In this document: piece by piece, positions 47,684 to 60,837 of the stretch | Layout of the letters: the number at the start of each line of letters is the position of its first letter | Numbering within the stretch: the first letter of the stretch is position 1 | Assembly (NCBI GenBank): GCA_033239525.1 | Contig: BSYO01000003.1 | Span: 24,917,540-24,981,539 of the forward strand | Reading direction: 5' to 3' | DNA length: 64,000 bases | Origin: Nepenthes gracilis | Lineage: Eukaryota; Streptophyta; Magnoliopsida; Caryophyllales; Nepenthaceae | The notes under the pieces: generated by a model | The model's database searches: none | Seen by the model: the letters and a program-made list of their open reading frames with translations, nothing else | What the model was told of the DNA's origin: nothing | Program-made: the position numbers and the translations under genes

Positions 47684-49646
47684 TATAATATCCCAGAATA
47701 ATTATAACTCAAAAAATTAAATTTTAATTAATATAAAATAATAACTAAAATAAAACTCTAAATTTAGACGTAACCTGACGACTTAACTAATAGTTTTACC
47801 ATAATAAGAATAATAAATAATAATATTGTCACCCATTCACATAATTTAATTGAATGACCCATCCAAATAATTAAATGATTACGATATGCTCCAAAGTATT
47901 GTAAGGACAAGTAGCAACTCACAAGACAAATAAAATCACCGATCTATAATAAACTAAATGCTACAAATATCCAAATAATCAAATAATTCAAACACTGCCT
48001 TTTTAACAAAATAACATACAATCATCATCTCAACTGTCGTCCCAGACAATATCCAAAGTACTTTGAATATGAATACAAACCTGATACTCACCAATATGCA
48101 TGAGATTTTAATCAATCAGCATCCAAGCTCCCTGCAAGATGTTCGTAATTATCTAATATGAAGGGATAAAAATAATAAAAAGTAAATCGAATACTCATTA
48201 AGTATCAATATATAATATTTATAATGAACCGATACATCTATAAATAGAATGAAGGGAATTAAAATGTACACAAAAATTCATAAAAAATAAAATCCCAAGG
48301 TCTGCAATATCACGTTAACAAAAATTTGAATGTGATATGATACTTAAAAGTATAATACGAAACGAATGTCAAAAATTTTGAATATATGAAGCCAACTGAA
48401 CCCTAATTAAGGACGAAACCTGTGAATTTTAATTAAAATCTTAAATATCCAAATTAATGTAGGTAAAATATATCAAAATTTTAAAATATACACAAATCAA
48501 AAAATTAAAGACCAAAATACTAATTTGAGAAAATATTACTCTTATTTACGGTAATCTTAAGCCATATCATTACTATTTAGATCCGCAGGTTGAGCCATCT
48601 ATATATATATATTTCTATAAATAGGGATAAAATCACTATCTTTTACCACCTATGAAATGGGTGCACTTTTCAAATTTATTTGATATATTAAGATATTTGA
48701 ATAAATTAGTTACTTTCAACTTTTTATTATAATTCTCATAAAAATATAATCAGGGAGAATTTCTATATCACATATCACAAAACTTTTCCTATTTAGTGAA
48801 AAAGATACAAAACTTTCACTTGAAGAGATCAAATATAAAGTTTTTCACCATAGAAAAAAGTATACATATAAATCACATAATAAAGATATAGTCCAATCCA
48901 AAGCACAGTACATATATATCACATGCATGACCCATATGCAAGTTTTCATTATTTTTTTATCAAATACACATAAATATAATAACTCAAAATATTTACCCAT
49001 TTTTTTTATAAAACAAATAAAATCTTTAAATATTAATAAAATTAAAATAAAACCTCAAATACTCCAATAAATCTATATGCATGCATGAGTAGATAAAGTG
49101 TAAGTAAGTAAAATGGCATATATATACGTTAAATCTATCAAGTATAAGTAAAACTAGACAAAAATAAAAATAGATCAACAATAAGGTTTACATATACTTG
49201 CTTTAACTTCTAAACTAACAAATCTGGCTAGAGGATGCCTCAAAATACATCTTTTCTTCTTGCTCTCTCTTCCTTCTCCTTCACATTCTCTCTCTTTTGT
49301 CTTCTTCCTATACAAAATGACCAAAATAATACACATTGTCCCTTATATGACCAAATTGATGCATGAATGCTACTCAAGCACGTGCCGGGGGCCCCACCAA
49401 CTCCATTAGTGTACAAGCGCTGTCTTAAGCACCTCTTGAGTGCTCTTATATTGGAATCCGTGCTTGAACACCACCTCAGGCGTGCCCACACTAGAATCCG
49501 CGTATGAGCGTGCCTTAGGTACAAAAATTGCTTCCATACTCTACTTTTTTTTAATTTATATTGTACAATTTGTTTTAACATATCCAAAAATAAATCCAAA
49601 ATATCTAATAACATTAAATGAAATTGAATGAAAATCGGGTATTATA
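47684..49646 (-). repeat. Probable large gypsy LTR (boundaries tentative)
   Basis: Ends are TATAATATCCCAG (plus, 47684) and CGGGTATTATA (plus, to 49646), resembling decayed TGTAATA(T)CCC...GGGTATTACA termini. The minus strand holds GGTGGGGCCCCCGGCACGTG, a TATAAGGG-like box and a GA-rich leader, an arrangement common in large plant LTRs. Flanks GTCAT and GATAG do not match, so it may be wrong. The 124-codon ORF at 49240-49614 lies within it and has no known domain. Confidence 0.35.
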
Positions 49647-49651
49647 GATAG

Positions 49652-51300
49652 CAATAGTGGAGCATATGATATGTGCAATAAAGGATATCATGCATGCCTA
49701 GGAGTATTATTGGCACCTATGAGGAGTATGAGTTAGCATGAATTTATTAGAGATAATATCTTTGTACCTAATACACATATGAAGGGCCCTCGTATACATT
49801 TATTCCAGCAACTCTGCATTTAATGTATAGATGAATAGTACATGTGTGCATGGAAAATATAACATTCGTACTTGATGGATGAATGATTGACATGCATGCT
49901 CTAGTTTGAATATATAAGAAGTTTCAGCACATTTTCATGCAATTCTTGTGATATTTCATGAATAAGATAGAGAAGTGAGGGGAGATGAGAGAAAATGGGA
50001 AGAATGAATGATTTGGGAGCTTAAATCTTTATAAGATCTCATGATTTAAGGCAAATAAATTTTAAACCCCATTCAATATCATTTTTTTTAATTATGAATT
50101 TATTCATTATTTTTACCCGAAATATGAGATTTTATATTTTTAAATCACAAATAAGTGTTCATCCATGCCTCTTTTGATATTTGACATACATGCATGTCCT
50201 TATTTTGTATTAGTTCTCAGATTTTAAAGTATATTATATGTATTAATAAAAAAAAAAGCCTAAAATTCCTTCATGAATATTGAATTTTATCATGTTTGAT
50301 GATAAATCCCTTCCTGCATGGCCTTTACTTTGTAAGAATCCTTGAGAATTTTCAACATTATGTTAAGCAAATAATTTCAAAATTCTAAAAAATATGCATG
50401 TTTTATAGAAATGTTTACACATTTCTTTTAAATAAACTAACGTAAATAATTGACGAAAAATATGTATATTATGACATGTCAAAATATTTTAAGATAAAGT
50501 TATATAAGACCTACCTATAGGTAATAATAATAAGCAAAATCTTATTTATAGTGATGATATGTAGACATCAATAAGCTTAAATAGTATTGTTTAATTTACA
50601 ATGAACATATAAAATAATATTTATATTCATGCTCGTTAGTATGATTTATTGTCGGCATTTGAAGTGAAAAATGGAATTTATAACTACAATTCCAATCCAA
50701 TAATTCAAATAACTTATGAAAAAATTTAAATAGTAATTAAGTTACAAGAAAAATAGTTATGTATCTATCATATACATGCAACCTAATTAATAGAAGTAGT
50801 GTAGTATAATTATGAAACAATATTATTTTTAAAATAACAGTATAATATTTATGCATCAAGAAATTCGAAATAATGATAAGTAATTATTTAAAAAATAACA
50901 AAAATTATCATGCTATGTTTAGTATTCAAATAGTCGTTAGAAATTTAATTTGGCTAAGTAAATCAAACGTGGGATTTTTTTTTTTTTTTTAAAAAAAAAA
51001 AACCTTTTTAGCAAGTAAAGGTTAGAATATATATTTTTGGAAAGTATACGTTAGAAATTTGACTTTTTTATCTTTCAAGGGATATAAGGTTAGAATATTT
51101 TAAAAAAAAAAAAACCTTTATTTTATATATTTTTGGAAAGTATACGTTAGAAATTTGACTCGGTCAGTGCGCCAATTTATCTTTCCGCGTTGTATAGGGA
51201 TATAATTGACTTTACACATTTGCTTAGAACGGACGCCAACGGTAGTTATATATAAGACGATTATCTCCCTCCAACCTACGGCTTCAATCTTGGCGGGCGA
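49652..51300. other. AT-rich intergenic stretch
   Basis: No gene seen. ATTTTTGGAAAGTATACGTT followed by AGAAATTTGACT occurs twice (51031-51064 and 51126-51160), a local duplication about 95 bp apart. Confidence 0.55.
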
Positions 51301-51336
51301 AGAAGTTCACTGAAGAAGGCAGGGTTGAGCGAAACG

Positions 51337-51531
51337 ATGGAGTTTAACTGCGGCTTTAAGTCTAGTCAGATGTCTCCCACAAATCGGAGAGTTACCGAGG
51401 GAGAGAGAGAGAGATTCAAAGGAGAATTGGTAATGAGCAATGGAGGATGGGGAGATTGTTTAGGGCTTTTAGATTTTCGATTCTTGATGACTCAGATCAG
51501 CGTCCGAGCATCAGATAGTGACACTCAATAA
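51337..51531 (+). CDS. Small ORF, possible first exon of an unrecognised plus-strand gene
   Basis: ATG at 51337 opens 64 codons (MEFNCGFKSSQMSPTNRRVT...). The surrounding sequence is GC-richer than the region to the left and looks like a gene 5' end; AATTG/GTAATG at about 51430 could be a splice donor. No domain is recognised; it may be a leader only. Confidence 0.2.
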   Translation: MEFNCGFKSSQMSPTNRRVTEGERERFKGELVMSNGGWGDCLGLLDFRFLMTQISVRASDSDTQ

Positions 51532-51569
51532 TTTCTCCCTCGCTCTCTTCCTCCTTCAAGAATGTAGAG

Positions 51570-51776
51570 TCAAAGGGAGGTATGGGCGATCGTGAATGTC
51601 GGTTTGTTTTCGAAATCAACTCCGAGGGGTGATGAGATTCGTTTAGCGGCAGTCTCTTCCCGCTTTTTCCTCTGATCGATCATTTTCGGCTCCTCCGAAT
51701 GAAATTTTAACATTTCCATGAACGGCAGAAGAGCATCTAACGCGTGCTCTTCATTGACTGATCCAATCCTCGCCAT
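51570..51776 (-). CDS. Small minus-strand ORF, unrecognised
   Basis: 68 codons from an ATG: MARIGSVNEEHALDALLPFM... with a charged middle (MIDQRKKREETAAKRIS). The composition is protein-like, but no family is recognised and it faces the candidate plus-strand gene. Confidence 0.2.
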   Translation of the reverse strand: MARIGSVNEEHALDALLPFMEMLKFHSEEPKMIDQRKKREETAAKRISSPLGVDFENKPTFTIAHTSL

Positions 51777-52138
51777 CAGACCCTATTCCAGAAACGATAG
51801 CCGTACACTTTTCTCGGTCTCTCTAGCGTGGTTCTTAATTTGCGTACAAGTAGACTTGAAGAACTTCAGCCAACACCACCCGGGTTAGAAAAATCCGTCC
51901 TCCTTCTCTCATTCAACCCGGGTTAGAAGCCTCTTTGTCTCGGAATTTGGGAGTCGAATTCAACAAATTTCTTGCAAATGTAGGAGGAATCTTAGGAATT
52001 GTTGGGATAAACATGCCAAGTAAATCTAAACGTGCTTGATTTCTTTATCCTTTAACTTACCGGAAGGTTCCCCCCCCCCCCTCTTTTATTTCATTTATAT
52101 TTGACAGTAATTCGAAGGGTTGATGACATTGTAAGGAG

Positions 52139-52226
52139 ATGAAGTGCAGCGCAGTCTACACAATGCTATGGTTTCAGAACCATATTCGCCATTCACTTTC
52201 TCTGTCTCCCTTGTTGCTGTTCCAGA
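52139..52226 (+). other. Possible exon of the unrecognised plus-strand gene
   Basis: A moderately GC-rich block ending in a GTACAT donor-like site. One frame reads GDEVQRSLHNAMVSEPYSPF, protein-like, but has a stop just upstream; no frame joins in phase to the next candidate exon, so its status is open. Confidence 0.25.
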
Positions 52227-52444
52227 ATGTTCACCACCAACTGGTACATATTTTTAGTTGCTACCCTGTAATTTTCATAAATTTAGTAATTGGTGGTGTT
52301 CTTTTTCAGTGGTTTCACCAACTAGATATGTGGCTTTTGATATTTCAATTTGTGAAAACGGGCAATCCTAATTTATCAATTTCTTATTTTACTGCAAAAT
52401 ATTTGGCTAGCAGTTTATATTTTACGAGATCATGTTTTCCTTAG

Positions 52445-54255
52445 TTACTGCTTGTCGTATTGATTATGTCCATGAGTTTCATGATCAATATACTATTCTC
52501 AGTTCCCGATTAATTGGATTGTTCACTAATGATGATTGCTTCTGATGGAAAATTCTGATCGAATTACTTATTTTGGGTCTTATCATCTTGTCACATATAT
52601 ATGGTTTCTCTTCTTTTTGAATTAATGAGGATATTGTGTGCACCGTGGGCAATTTAATATGTGAGATGAATCCAACTTTTTAAATTATAGAGAGACATAA
52701 TTTCTCAAACTATATGGTTAATTAACCCTTTTTTCTCTATTTCCTTCCCCCTCCTTTGATTGTAACAATTTCCTATTAATACTGGATCTATTCGAGTTGT
52801 GTTGTTGCCTTCTTATTTCTCACTTTTGTACTACCAAATGCAAAAGTAGTTGCTATATATTGCATCAAATTAGGTCAAGGGCCTCATGATTGTGAATGAA
52901 TGGCATATGTTTGGTCTGTGGATAAATGAACCAAGAAAGAACTACATTCAACTGTTTTCCCTAAACCATGTTGGCTGTAAAGGAAGGTGACCTTTGACAA
53001 CTTCAATATTTTACCGCATTGCTATATTTTGATTTAAGGATGATAAATACAATTGTTACTCTAAATATGTTTCTCTTGATCTATATTTTGTCTTAGTGCT
53101 TAAATTTGTTGTTGTTGACTTCCTATGACTTTGAAAAAAATAAAGGTAAAATGCTATCATGATTATGATACCTGTTCTTAGAAGATCCCCACAGATTTTG
53201 ACTAAATTTTGTTAAAATGCTCAGAGAAGGCTTAACTCGATATTGGTTAGATGAAATTATAGATGTGATTAACTTTCCTTTTCACTAGTGTTGCATATAT
53301 TTCCAACTCATCTATGTGGTGAATTCCTATGAAAATTCTAAGTGAAAGTTATATTCCATTAAGATCAACTACTGAGATGAATTTTGTAAAATATGGTTTG
53401 CTACAAATGAGGGCGTGCAGAATTTCTTCTACATAACTTTTCACTTTTCTGCCCTTTTGGCCTTTTTTTGGGTGGTGGGTGGGTTCCATCGGTTGTCCAA
53501 AATGATATCTCACCTACAACCAAACCAACATTTAAACCTTAACATGTAATGTTGGGGGCGGGGGGATCTGATCATTAGTCCTTTGAAAGGACTAAAGAGA
53601 TCTTACTAGCTCAGCTGGCTGATCTTCTACTGTTTTGTTTTGTTATATATCATATTTGTAATAGATACTGGAGCTCAAAGTGTTACTAGAATAATACTGT
53701 AGAATCTAAAATGTTGAAGCTTGGTTAGAGTCGACATTTGTTAGATTTCCTTCATTTTGTGCTATTATGTTTACCTTTCTCCTTTGCTTTTTTCACCTTC
53801 TTTGAAATACTATATTCCTCATTTGATGTCCTTAGGGCATTTTTGGTATGAAATTTGGAAGAAAAAAGTACAAAATAAATCTTCCTGTAAAAGCCTTCTA
53901 AAAAGTGATTATAGATTTTATATAAATTACTTTTGATCTTCTTCACATGTTGAAAGAGATTTTTTCAAAAACATCCTAAAATGGCTTTTGATGAAGCTAA
54001 AATTAGAAAATTTTCAAAGCACTTTTCAAGATACTAATAAACACATGTCTTAGCCATTTAGTTAATCAGAATGATGCATATGTGATTCCCAGTGAAATCT
54101 ATCAGGTGTTGTGAGTAATATCAACTAACAAGTATGTTCCAAATACCTCATTCCTTCGCTATTCACTTATTTTGCAGCACTATATATGCAATAATGTTAT
54201 TTTGACAGGATATACTTTTCTTCATTTTCTTATTCATTTTTTTGGCATGCTGCAG
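52445..54255. other. AT-rich stretch, probably intron
   Basis: T-rich on the plus strand, without a recognisable exon or transposon protein. Confidence 0.45.
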
Positions 54256-54352
54256 AAAATTTGGTGGAAAGATTTGGGAGTTAGACAGGGAATCATCCTT
54301 AGCAAGTGCTGCACATGACTTGATACTCTATGATCCTCCTAGTTCCAAGAAG
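54256..54352 (+). CDS. Candidate internal exon, unrecognised protein
   Basis: Preceded by a T-rich tract and GCTGCAG, followed by GTATTT. With phase taking one base from the previous exon it reads KFGGKIWELDRESSLASAAH then DLILYDPPSSKK, 32 codons without a stop, amid intron-like T-rich sequence. The family was not recognised. The preceding and following exons could not be linked. Confidence 0.4.
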
Positions 54353-55334
54353 GTATTTAATGGTTGTTTGGAACAACACTGCCTTTAGCATCAAGAAGGT
54401 TCTATCCTTTTTTCCTTTTTTGGTGCTATGGTAATTCTCAATGTGTTTTCATGTTATTATTTCTTGCTAATCCCGCTAAATTAGATTTTTTGTCTTTAAT
54501 CATTTTAGGGATTTTATGTTGTGCTTTACTTTATCTTATCCTTTTTTTTTTATTTTTGGGCTTATTTGCAAGGACTTGAAATGAAGCAATAATATCTTAG
54601 TGCATTTGGGGATTTGACAATTTCTTGTTTGTGGAAGAAGTCAGATCTTCACCCCAATAGTTTTTAAGTACTTGAAATTAAATTTGTTCTTTTGATTTCT
54701 TCGTTAAGCATCAATTATCATTAGAATTGACAAGGTGATTCTGACTATGATTTTCATAAGCCAAAATCATCAAACCACCTAGTTCGAGTTGGGTTGAAGT
54801 ATGCTTACCTGAGGTTTTAGCTGAACGATTTTATGTATTACTTTTTTTATTTTAATATGTTATTTGGCCTTCTAGGTTAGGATATTTACAAAGACTCCAT
54901 CAGGCCTCCTAATTTGCTTAGTGGAAAACAGGCCATAAGAGATAGAGGCTGGACAGAGAAAGATCTAGGCAATTCTTATTTTAGTCGTTAAGTTGGTAGC
55001 TATCACTTGTCTCGATGCCTAGCCTTGACTGAAAAGCTTCATTTTCTCAACTCTTTGCTGTAGGTCCTAAATAGTAACCTCAAACTTTGCTATCATGATA
55101 AGTTGGTGCTAGAACTATCTCTAAATTTTTCTCTTTCAATAGCTAAAACTCGTGCGGACAAAAATTATATATTGGCATTGCACTAAATATTATAGTCTTA
55201 TAAGTTTTCATGTATCTTAATTCTGATCTCAATTTATGTTTTTCAAATTCATAAAAGATAATCTACTATTCAGTTGTTGAAATATTGAAAATTCCTTTCC
55301 TGAATGTGATATTTAATTTAGTTGGTGCATAGGC
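54353..55334. other. AT-rich intron-like stretch
   Basis: No exon or repeat boundary recognised. Confidence 0.45.
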
Positions 55335-56600
55335 TTCTAAATTATCTACCTTTTCGAGAAGGAAGAAAGATGATGGGGTACTTGTTGATTAAAGAGATAG
55401 GTGGCATTGAAAATTATTAGTGGTTTGGCTGAGAACTTGTTAAAATAAAAAAATTGATCATAGCTAGCATCATTGGAAGCTAACATCAACAGTCTGGCTA
55501 GTTTGAAAATGTTAAAAGAAATATGTTTTCTTGCTGCTATATTATTTTTATGTTTCAATTCTTTATTTTCTTATTCACTTATCTAATTTGATTTTAGATG
55601 TTGTGATTTAAACATTGTATAAGGGTGAAAATTTGAAAAAAAAAAAATCTCAGCTTGTGGCCCTACCTTATCGAGTAAAAGCAATCCCTAGAGAGAGAAG
55701 ATTTTAGTAGGAAGATAAGGGTAGGTCTATATTTCATTTTCATAAGTTTTTTGATGAATAGACATGATTGGAAGTTCTATTTTCATAACTTTCTTTATTT
55801 GAGTATCAAAATTCTTAGTTGCCTCATAAATTAGGATTAGGTGTTGCCTCATGATGTGAAGAATGAACTTGCCTACATGAAAATTTTTCTATATATTTGG
55901 TGATGTCGGTGAAACACTAATTTGCCCCTCTTTGCGATAATTTGCTTTCCTTTTTGTGATATTTGATTATATTTGTGCATGTACCTCTAAACTACCAATC
56001 ATTTTATGAAGGAAGATGGTGAGTTCTCGTTAGATTGAAGAGGTAACTAGTAACGACATTAGTAGTTTTGCTGAGAATCTCCTTTTGTCAAATCCTAAAC
56101 ATAATTATGGCTGTCATTATCAAAAGTAAAATCATCAGTTTACCTTGTTAGAAAGGTGAAGAGAAAATTGTTTTCCTATTCCCATATCATCTTATATATT
56201 TTTTTATTTTCATGTTCTTTTATGCTAATTAGATTTCGGTGGTTAAATTTTGGTCAATGCTTTAGGGATGAAAACTCAACTCACACTCATACCTGTCAAG
56301 TAAATATATAGGGGAAGGTCAAGGAAGGTCTATATTTTATTTTTATGGTTAGTTTTTTTTATGCTAGACTTGATTGGGAATCTTATTTTCTATTTTTTTG
56401 GTGTAGATATTGAGCATCAAAATTCAAAATTTGCCTCAAATCAGGATCATGTGTAACTTCATGTAAAGATTAAACTAGCTAATTGGGAAGAATATTCTAT
56501 ATGTTTGGTGATTGTGTTGAAATATATAATTTGCATCCTTTGTGATGAATTCATTTGCTTACTTGATGACAGGAAAAGGGGTAGGGATGTGCAGGACCTT
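55335..56600 (+). repeat. Tandem duplication, two units of about 0.6 kb, diverged
   Basis: Unit 1 (about 55335-55985) and unit 2 (about 55986-56600) share, in order, GAAGGAAGA(AA)GATG(A)TGG, GGTCTATATTT(C/T)AT, GACATGATTGG / GACTTGATTGG, GAGTATCAAAATTC / GAGCATCAAAATTC, TTGCCTCA and TTTGGTGAT. Unit 2 continues into the exon copy at 56573. Confidence 0.65.
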
Positions 56601-57480
56601 ATGGAAATTATGTAGGAACCATTCCAAGAAGAGTGCCAGGGTTTGCAATATCTTCTGATATCCTTATGCCTATGATCATCTTCAAGTTTAGTTGTCTTTT
56701 TTGGAAATGCTATGACATATCCTTATTCCTATGATCATAATCGATAACACCAAGGAACATGAAAGTGAAACTATCTAACTGGTTCGTTCAGGTCAAGAGA
56801 GTACCAAAGTTTAAGGAAGAAGAAAGTTATAATGGGTAAATGCCCACAGATTGCACCACTAAAGACAATGGTACTTATCAATTGGATCACCCAAATATTA
56901 GATTGCATTTATTTTTTGGATCAGTCAAATATTAAATCCCATGAGTTACATTTTTTGGTGGTTAATTGCTCAAAAGTTGGCTTTTGTTTTTTTACTCTAC
57001 TTTTTTTTTTTGCAGACCCAAGAGGCTCTAACTTCACATGCATTGTCCAATAGTTCTTCTTAGTTGCCAAAATTCTAGGTGGTTGCAATCTAAATGCATG
57101 ATTACGATATGCAGAAGTTCATAGTTTTCCAGCATTATCGAATAATTCTCTTATTGAGGAGTTTCATATGAGGACTCTAACAAGTGGAATGAGGAGTTTC
57201 ACATGCATTTTCATTCATTTCAATAAAATCCGGTTGCCTGATATGAAAAAGCTGAATTCCTTCTTTTCTTAATTCCTTTTGCAATGATGGTGGGCTGGTC
57301 CTACATTTCATTTCGGATATGCATCGTTGATAAGATGAAAACCACCAAAACTTTCCACTTATGGGACCTAAAAACTATCTTCTCTAATTGTGAGGACACA
57401 CCCATCTACGGTGCAAAGGTTTTTGGTTGCTTGGTAGGAACTTCATAAATTTCAAGTCAAGATTCTTCCTTTGAATTAAA
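56325..57480 (+). repeat. Segment copy A of a repeated intron-exon block
   Basis: Nearly the whole segment recurs at 60838-61836 (copy C) and its first part at 60455-60757 (copy B), e.g. GATGACAGGAAAAGGGGTAG, CACCAAGGAAC(A/T)TGAAA, TTAGATTG(C/T)ATTTATTT, TATGGGACCTAAAAACTATC. Large gaps are few; differences are mostly substitutions. Confidence 0.85.
56573..56650 (+). pseudogene. Decayed exon in copy A
   Basis: After TGATGACAG the frame with one base taken from the previous exon reads KRGRDVQDLMEIM, stop, EPFQEECQGLQYLL. Copies B and C have stops at different places, so the common ancestor was open. Confidence 0.5.
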
Positions 57481-59559
57481 GATGGGATTCTAATCTAATA
57501 ATCAGAGTTGTCCAACAATTAATGTGCCTCTCATTTGCCTCCATTTTTTAGTGTGACATGAAGTTTTTATTTTTGAAAGTAAAGGAGGATTAGGGCTGTT
57601 CGACAACTTCAAAAATCAAGTTACTATACCTTAAAGAATTCCATTTGGATTACAAAGAAAGATGCTACCAGCGCTGGCTAATATTATGGAACTTTTTAAG
57701 GTACACTTACCATTTATTTTCCAGTTCTTTGCACTTTACAAATATAGTTTTTTACTTGTACTAGCACTATTGCTTTATGTTTTCATTATAACTAGAACCA
57801 AACTATGACCAGATTCCATGAAACACAAAGGTGAATTCTTCTCATATTTGTACAGGGGGTACCTTAATATGTTTTCATTGTAAGTGAATGAGCAAGTAAA
57901 TTCAAATCTCAGTGAACAAGTGATTTTGTTTTGAATCAAAATAGGAAGGAGGGCTAGAGAAAGAAAACTTTTTGTCGGCTAAGTTTCACTTATTGCTTGA
58001 TTATAATAAACATACTTAAATTGGACTTAAAAATTGTTTTGATGATCACAACATATTCTAATTCGGCATATCAATTGCTTTGATTATCGTATAATCTATT
58101 TGGATTGTAATGTACATGGCCAATTAATACTCATATTGGAATTAGTTGTTGTGGTATAGTTTTGGATCATAATATTTATAGTTTGAGGTGTGCCCCAAGT
58201 TCGGCTATATGTTAAAGACTGCACGGACCATCCAAATGAAATTTGTTGGCTAATGACGCCTTAATTTGTTTCGTGTTGATTTTGTCTACCTTTAGTTTAG
58301 AAGGCTTTGCTAAATTTGCTAAGCATGGAAGTCCTGAAAATGGAAGATAACTTTGTTAACTTGGAAGCTGTGTTTGTAGAGACATACAAGGCTGAAATCC
58401 TAATGTGTTTGAAATTGTGTTTATATAGTTTGAAGTCTTTTTACATGTTATGAAACATTTGCCAAAAACCTCTATTTATAGCACAAAGCTGGAGGATACC
58501 TCATTTGCCATTCTCCGTTTTACAAGACTTTGTGCTGAACCTCCTTCCTACTGGTTTGACGCTTGGTATTTGTGAAGTGTTTGAATTTCCTGAAAAGACT
58601 TTGATTGACAAGTGCTAAAAACATGCCAAGAGGAAATATATATGCGAGACAGCAACAGCTAAGCTTTCTTATTTGTTATTCTTTATACCTTGACAGGTTT
58701 TTTGGCTGATTTTCTGATACTAAAATTTGATTTTTTACAAAACTGAAATTGTCTTTCTCCTAAGTAGTGACCTAAAAAGGTTGCTTAAAGGATAACTATG
58801 TTTTGAAAAGCAAAGGCTAAAAGCTACCTCCATGATTTGTGGCTGGCTGATCACAGGCTGCTAATTTTGTATTTTTTGTGTTGGCTGAGATTTGAGTGTA
58901 CTTCTGTTTTAAAGGTAAGGCTATCATTAGGAAAGCAAAGGATGAGCAAGACTTGATTTGTGGCTTCATTGTCACATGCCTATGACTTCTTCTTTTGTTT
59001 TAACTTTCTAAACTAATGAACAAAGCTTTATGCCTTTTGATATTTGAAAAGTTTTGAGTCTTGTGCATTGTGTGCATCAGCTGGCTCTTCGTTTGTTCAC
59101 AATTTAAGCCATCTTTTGCTCATATTTTAGTATGACATCTTAGCCGCATAATGGCTGCTATATGAAAAGGTAAAACATTTGCTTTGCATATTTTATTCGG
59201 TGAGAAATTATCCTGTACTTTCACTTGCATGCCTATCATTTTATACACACAGCGATGTAGATGGCTGCAACTTGGCAAAACACGCGGTTGAACATAACTA
59301 GAAAAATCAGATTGCTTTGTGAACCTTCTGGCAATCTCTTAAGTGCTTTAACTTCATATTTTGTTAAGAGTAAATTTCTTTTCTAGTATTGCACTATCAT
59401 TTGCTAAATTTTTTCCTTGAGAGAAATTCATCGTATTCACATTTTAGTGAATGTTAAAGCTGATATCATTCTAGGCTTGAAGTTCCAACGTTGGACTATT
59501 TGTTTTTGTGCAAGAAGTGATCTTGTTAATAAGATGGTGTTATTGATCTTGTTAAAGCT
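57481..59559. other. AT-rich intron-like stretch
   Basis: No exon, RNA gene or transposon domain recognised. Confidence 0.45.
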
Positions 59560-60445
59560 GATATCACTAGGCCAAGGATGCAAAAGGCGCTATTGTAGTA
59601 GCGATTAAAGGGGATACCCTAATCAATAACTCAGGGGATTTGATATTTTCGGCTCTCAATAGGGTTGACGAGGAGAAGGGCGAGTTTTCTGACCAAAATC
59701 AACATGCATCTATTAGATAAATAAACGAGAAAAAGGGTAGGAAGGAGATCTTATGATCATGGCAAGGCTTCTAAATCAATGTATGCAGATAGTGATCCTA
59801 GAGAAAACAAGATTTTGATTAGCCCTATGTGGTCCAAGTACTCAAAAGGAAACCCTAAAGGAAAATTAGAAGGTCAAAACAAATAAACATGTAGTGATTC
59901 CCACGGATGATGTTGACATGGCCCAGGGTTGCCTTGTTGAAGTATCAGTACATGCAGTGAAGCCAACCTCCATTCTGACCCGTTCTTCCCCAACAACAAA
60001 TATGGCCAACCAAAACCAAAATATTACACAGTAAGAAATTTCGAAGAACCCCAAGATTGACCCATCCATTTGACCATAACCCTAATCCTTTCCCTCACCC
60101 CTCATCTCCTAACCTTCAGTGTGGTGATTCTAATGGAAGGGCGCCCACATGAGCTTCCTCACATAACGGCGCTCCTTCCATTGGGCAACAAGATGGTGAT
60201 CAAATTTTACTTGAGATTGAACCCGCAAGTTCCTCTACTAGAAGTAGTAATGATGGTCTCAGTGCCATGGATGTTACGTATAACTTTGCTCAAGTTGCAT
60301 GAAAATAATAGGAAGTAAAGAGTGGTCATTTGACCTATTGGTTAGTAGCTTACTCATCTTAACTATTTAGATCAATGAAGCTACTCTTGTGGAACTGTCA
60401 TGGAGTTGGTAATGAATGCTTTCAAATTGGTCTTACATTAAGGGA
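59560..60445 (+). mobile_element. LINE (L1-type) relic: ORF1 end and ORF2 start
   Basis: Decayed ORF1-like sequence (59560-60320), including RSSNDGLSAMDVTYNFAQVA near 60238, is followed by an ATG at about 60376 reading MKLLLWNCHGVGN, the usual opening of the plant LINE ORF2 endonuclease (WNCRG(L/V)GN). ORF2 is lost within about 60 bp, where segment copy B starts. No poly(A) tail or TSD found. Confidence 0.5.
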
Positions 60446-60454
60446 TGTTTGTAT

Positions 60455-60757
60455 TATATTTTTGTAGTAGTTTTTTTATGCTAGACTTGATTGGAATTCT
60501 TATTTTTGTATTTTTTTTACTGTAGATATTGAGTATTAAAGTTCAAATTTTGCCTCAAATCAAGACCAGGTTTTATTTCATATAAAGACAGAACTAGCTA
60601 ATTGTGAGGAATGTTCTATATCATTGGTAATGTCATTGAAATACATAATTTGCACCCATTGTCATATATATTTGCTTGCTTGATGACAAGAAAAGGGGTA
60701 GGGCTTTGCAGGACATTATGGAAATTATGCAAGAACCATTGCAAGAAGAGTGAACTA
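60455..60757 (+). repeat. Segment copy B (partial), with decayed exon
   Basis: Matches the first third of copies A and C. Its exon (60691-60750) reads KRGRALQDIMEIMQEPLQEE then a stop, with AAG where the AG acceptor CAG stands in the others. Confidence 0.75.
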
Positions 60758-60767
60758 GGTGATTTAA

Positions 60768-60822
60768 ATAAGAACCAGGTGTTACCTCATGTAAAGATTT
60801 AACTAGCTAATTGTAAGGAAAT
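60768..60822 (+). repeat. Short fragment of the same segment
   Basis: CCAGGTGTTACCTCATGTAA and GATTTAACTAGCTAATTG match copies A-C just upstream of the exon. Confidence 0.6.
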
Positions 60823-60837
60823 CAGGGCTTGGTTCGT

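Noticed and set aside
49240..49614. 124-codon minus-strand ORF
   Set aside because: It lies in LTR-like leader sequence with a GA-rich 3' half; no domain recognised.
47684..49646. Firm call of a solo LTR here
   Set aside because: The ends are suggestive, but the flanking 5-mers do not match; listed only as a tentative repeat.
53585..53640. tRNA-like TAGCTCAGCTGGCTGATC
   Set aside because: No matching acceptor stem, anticodon arm or B-box arrangement could be built.
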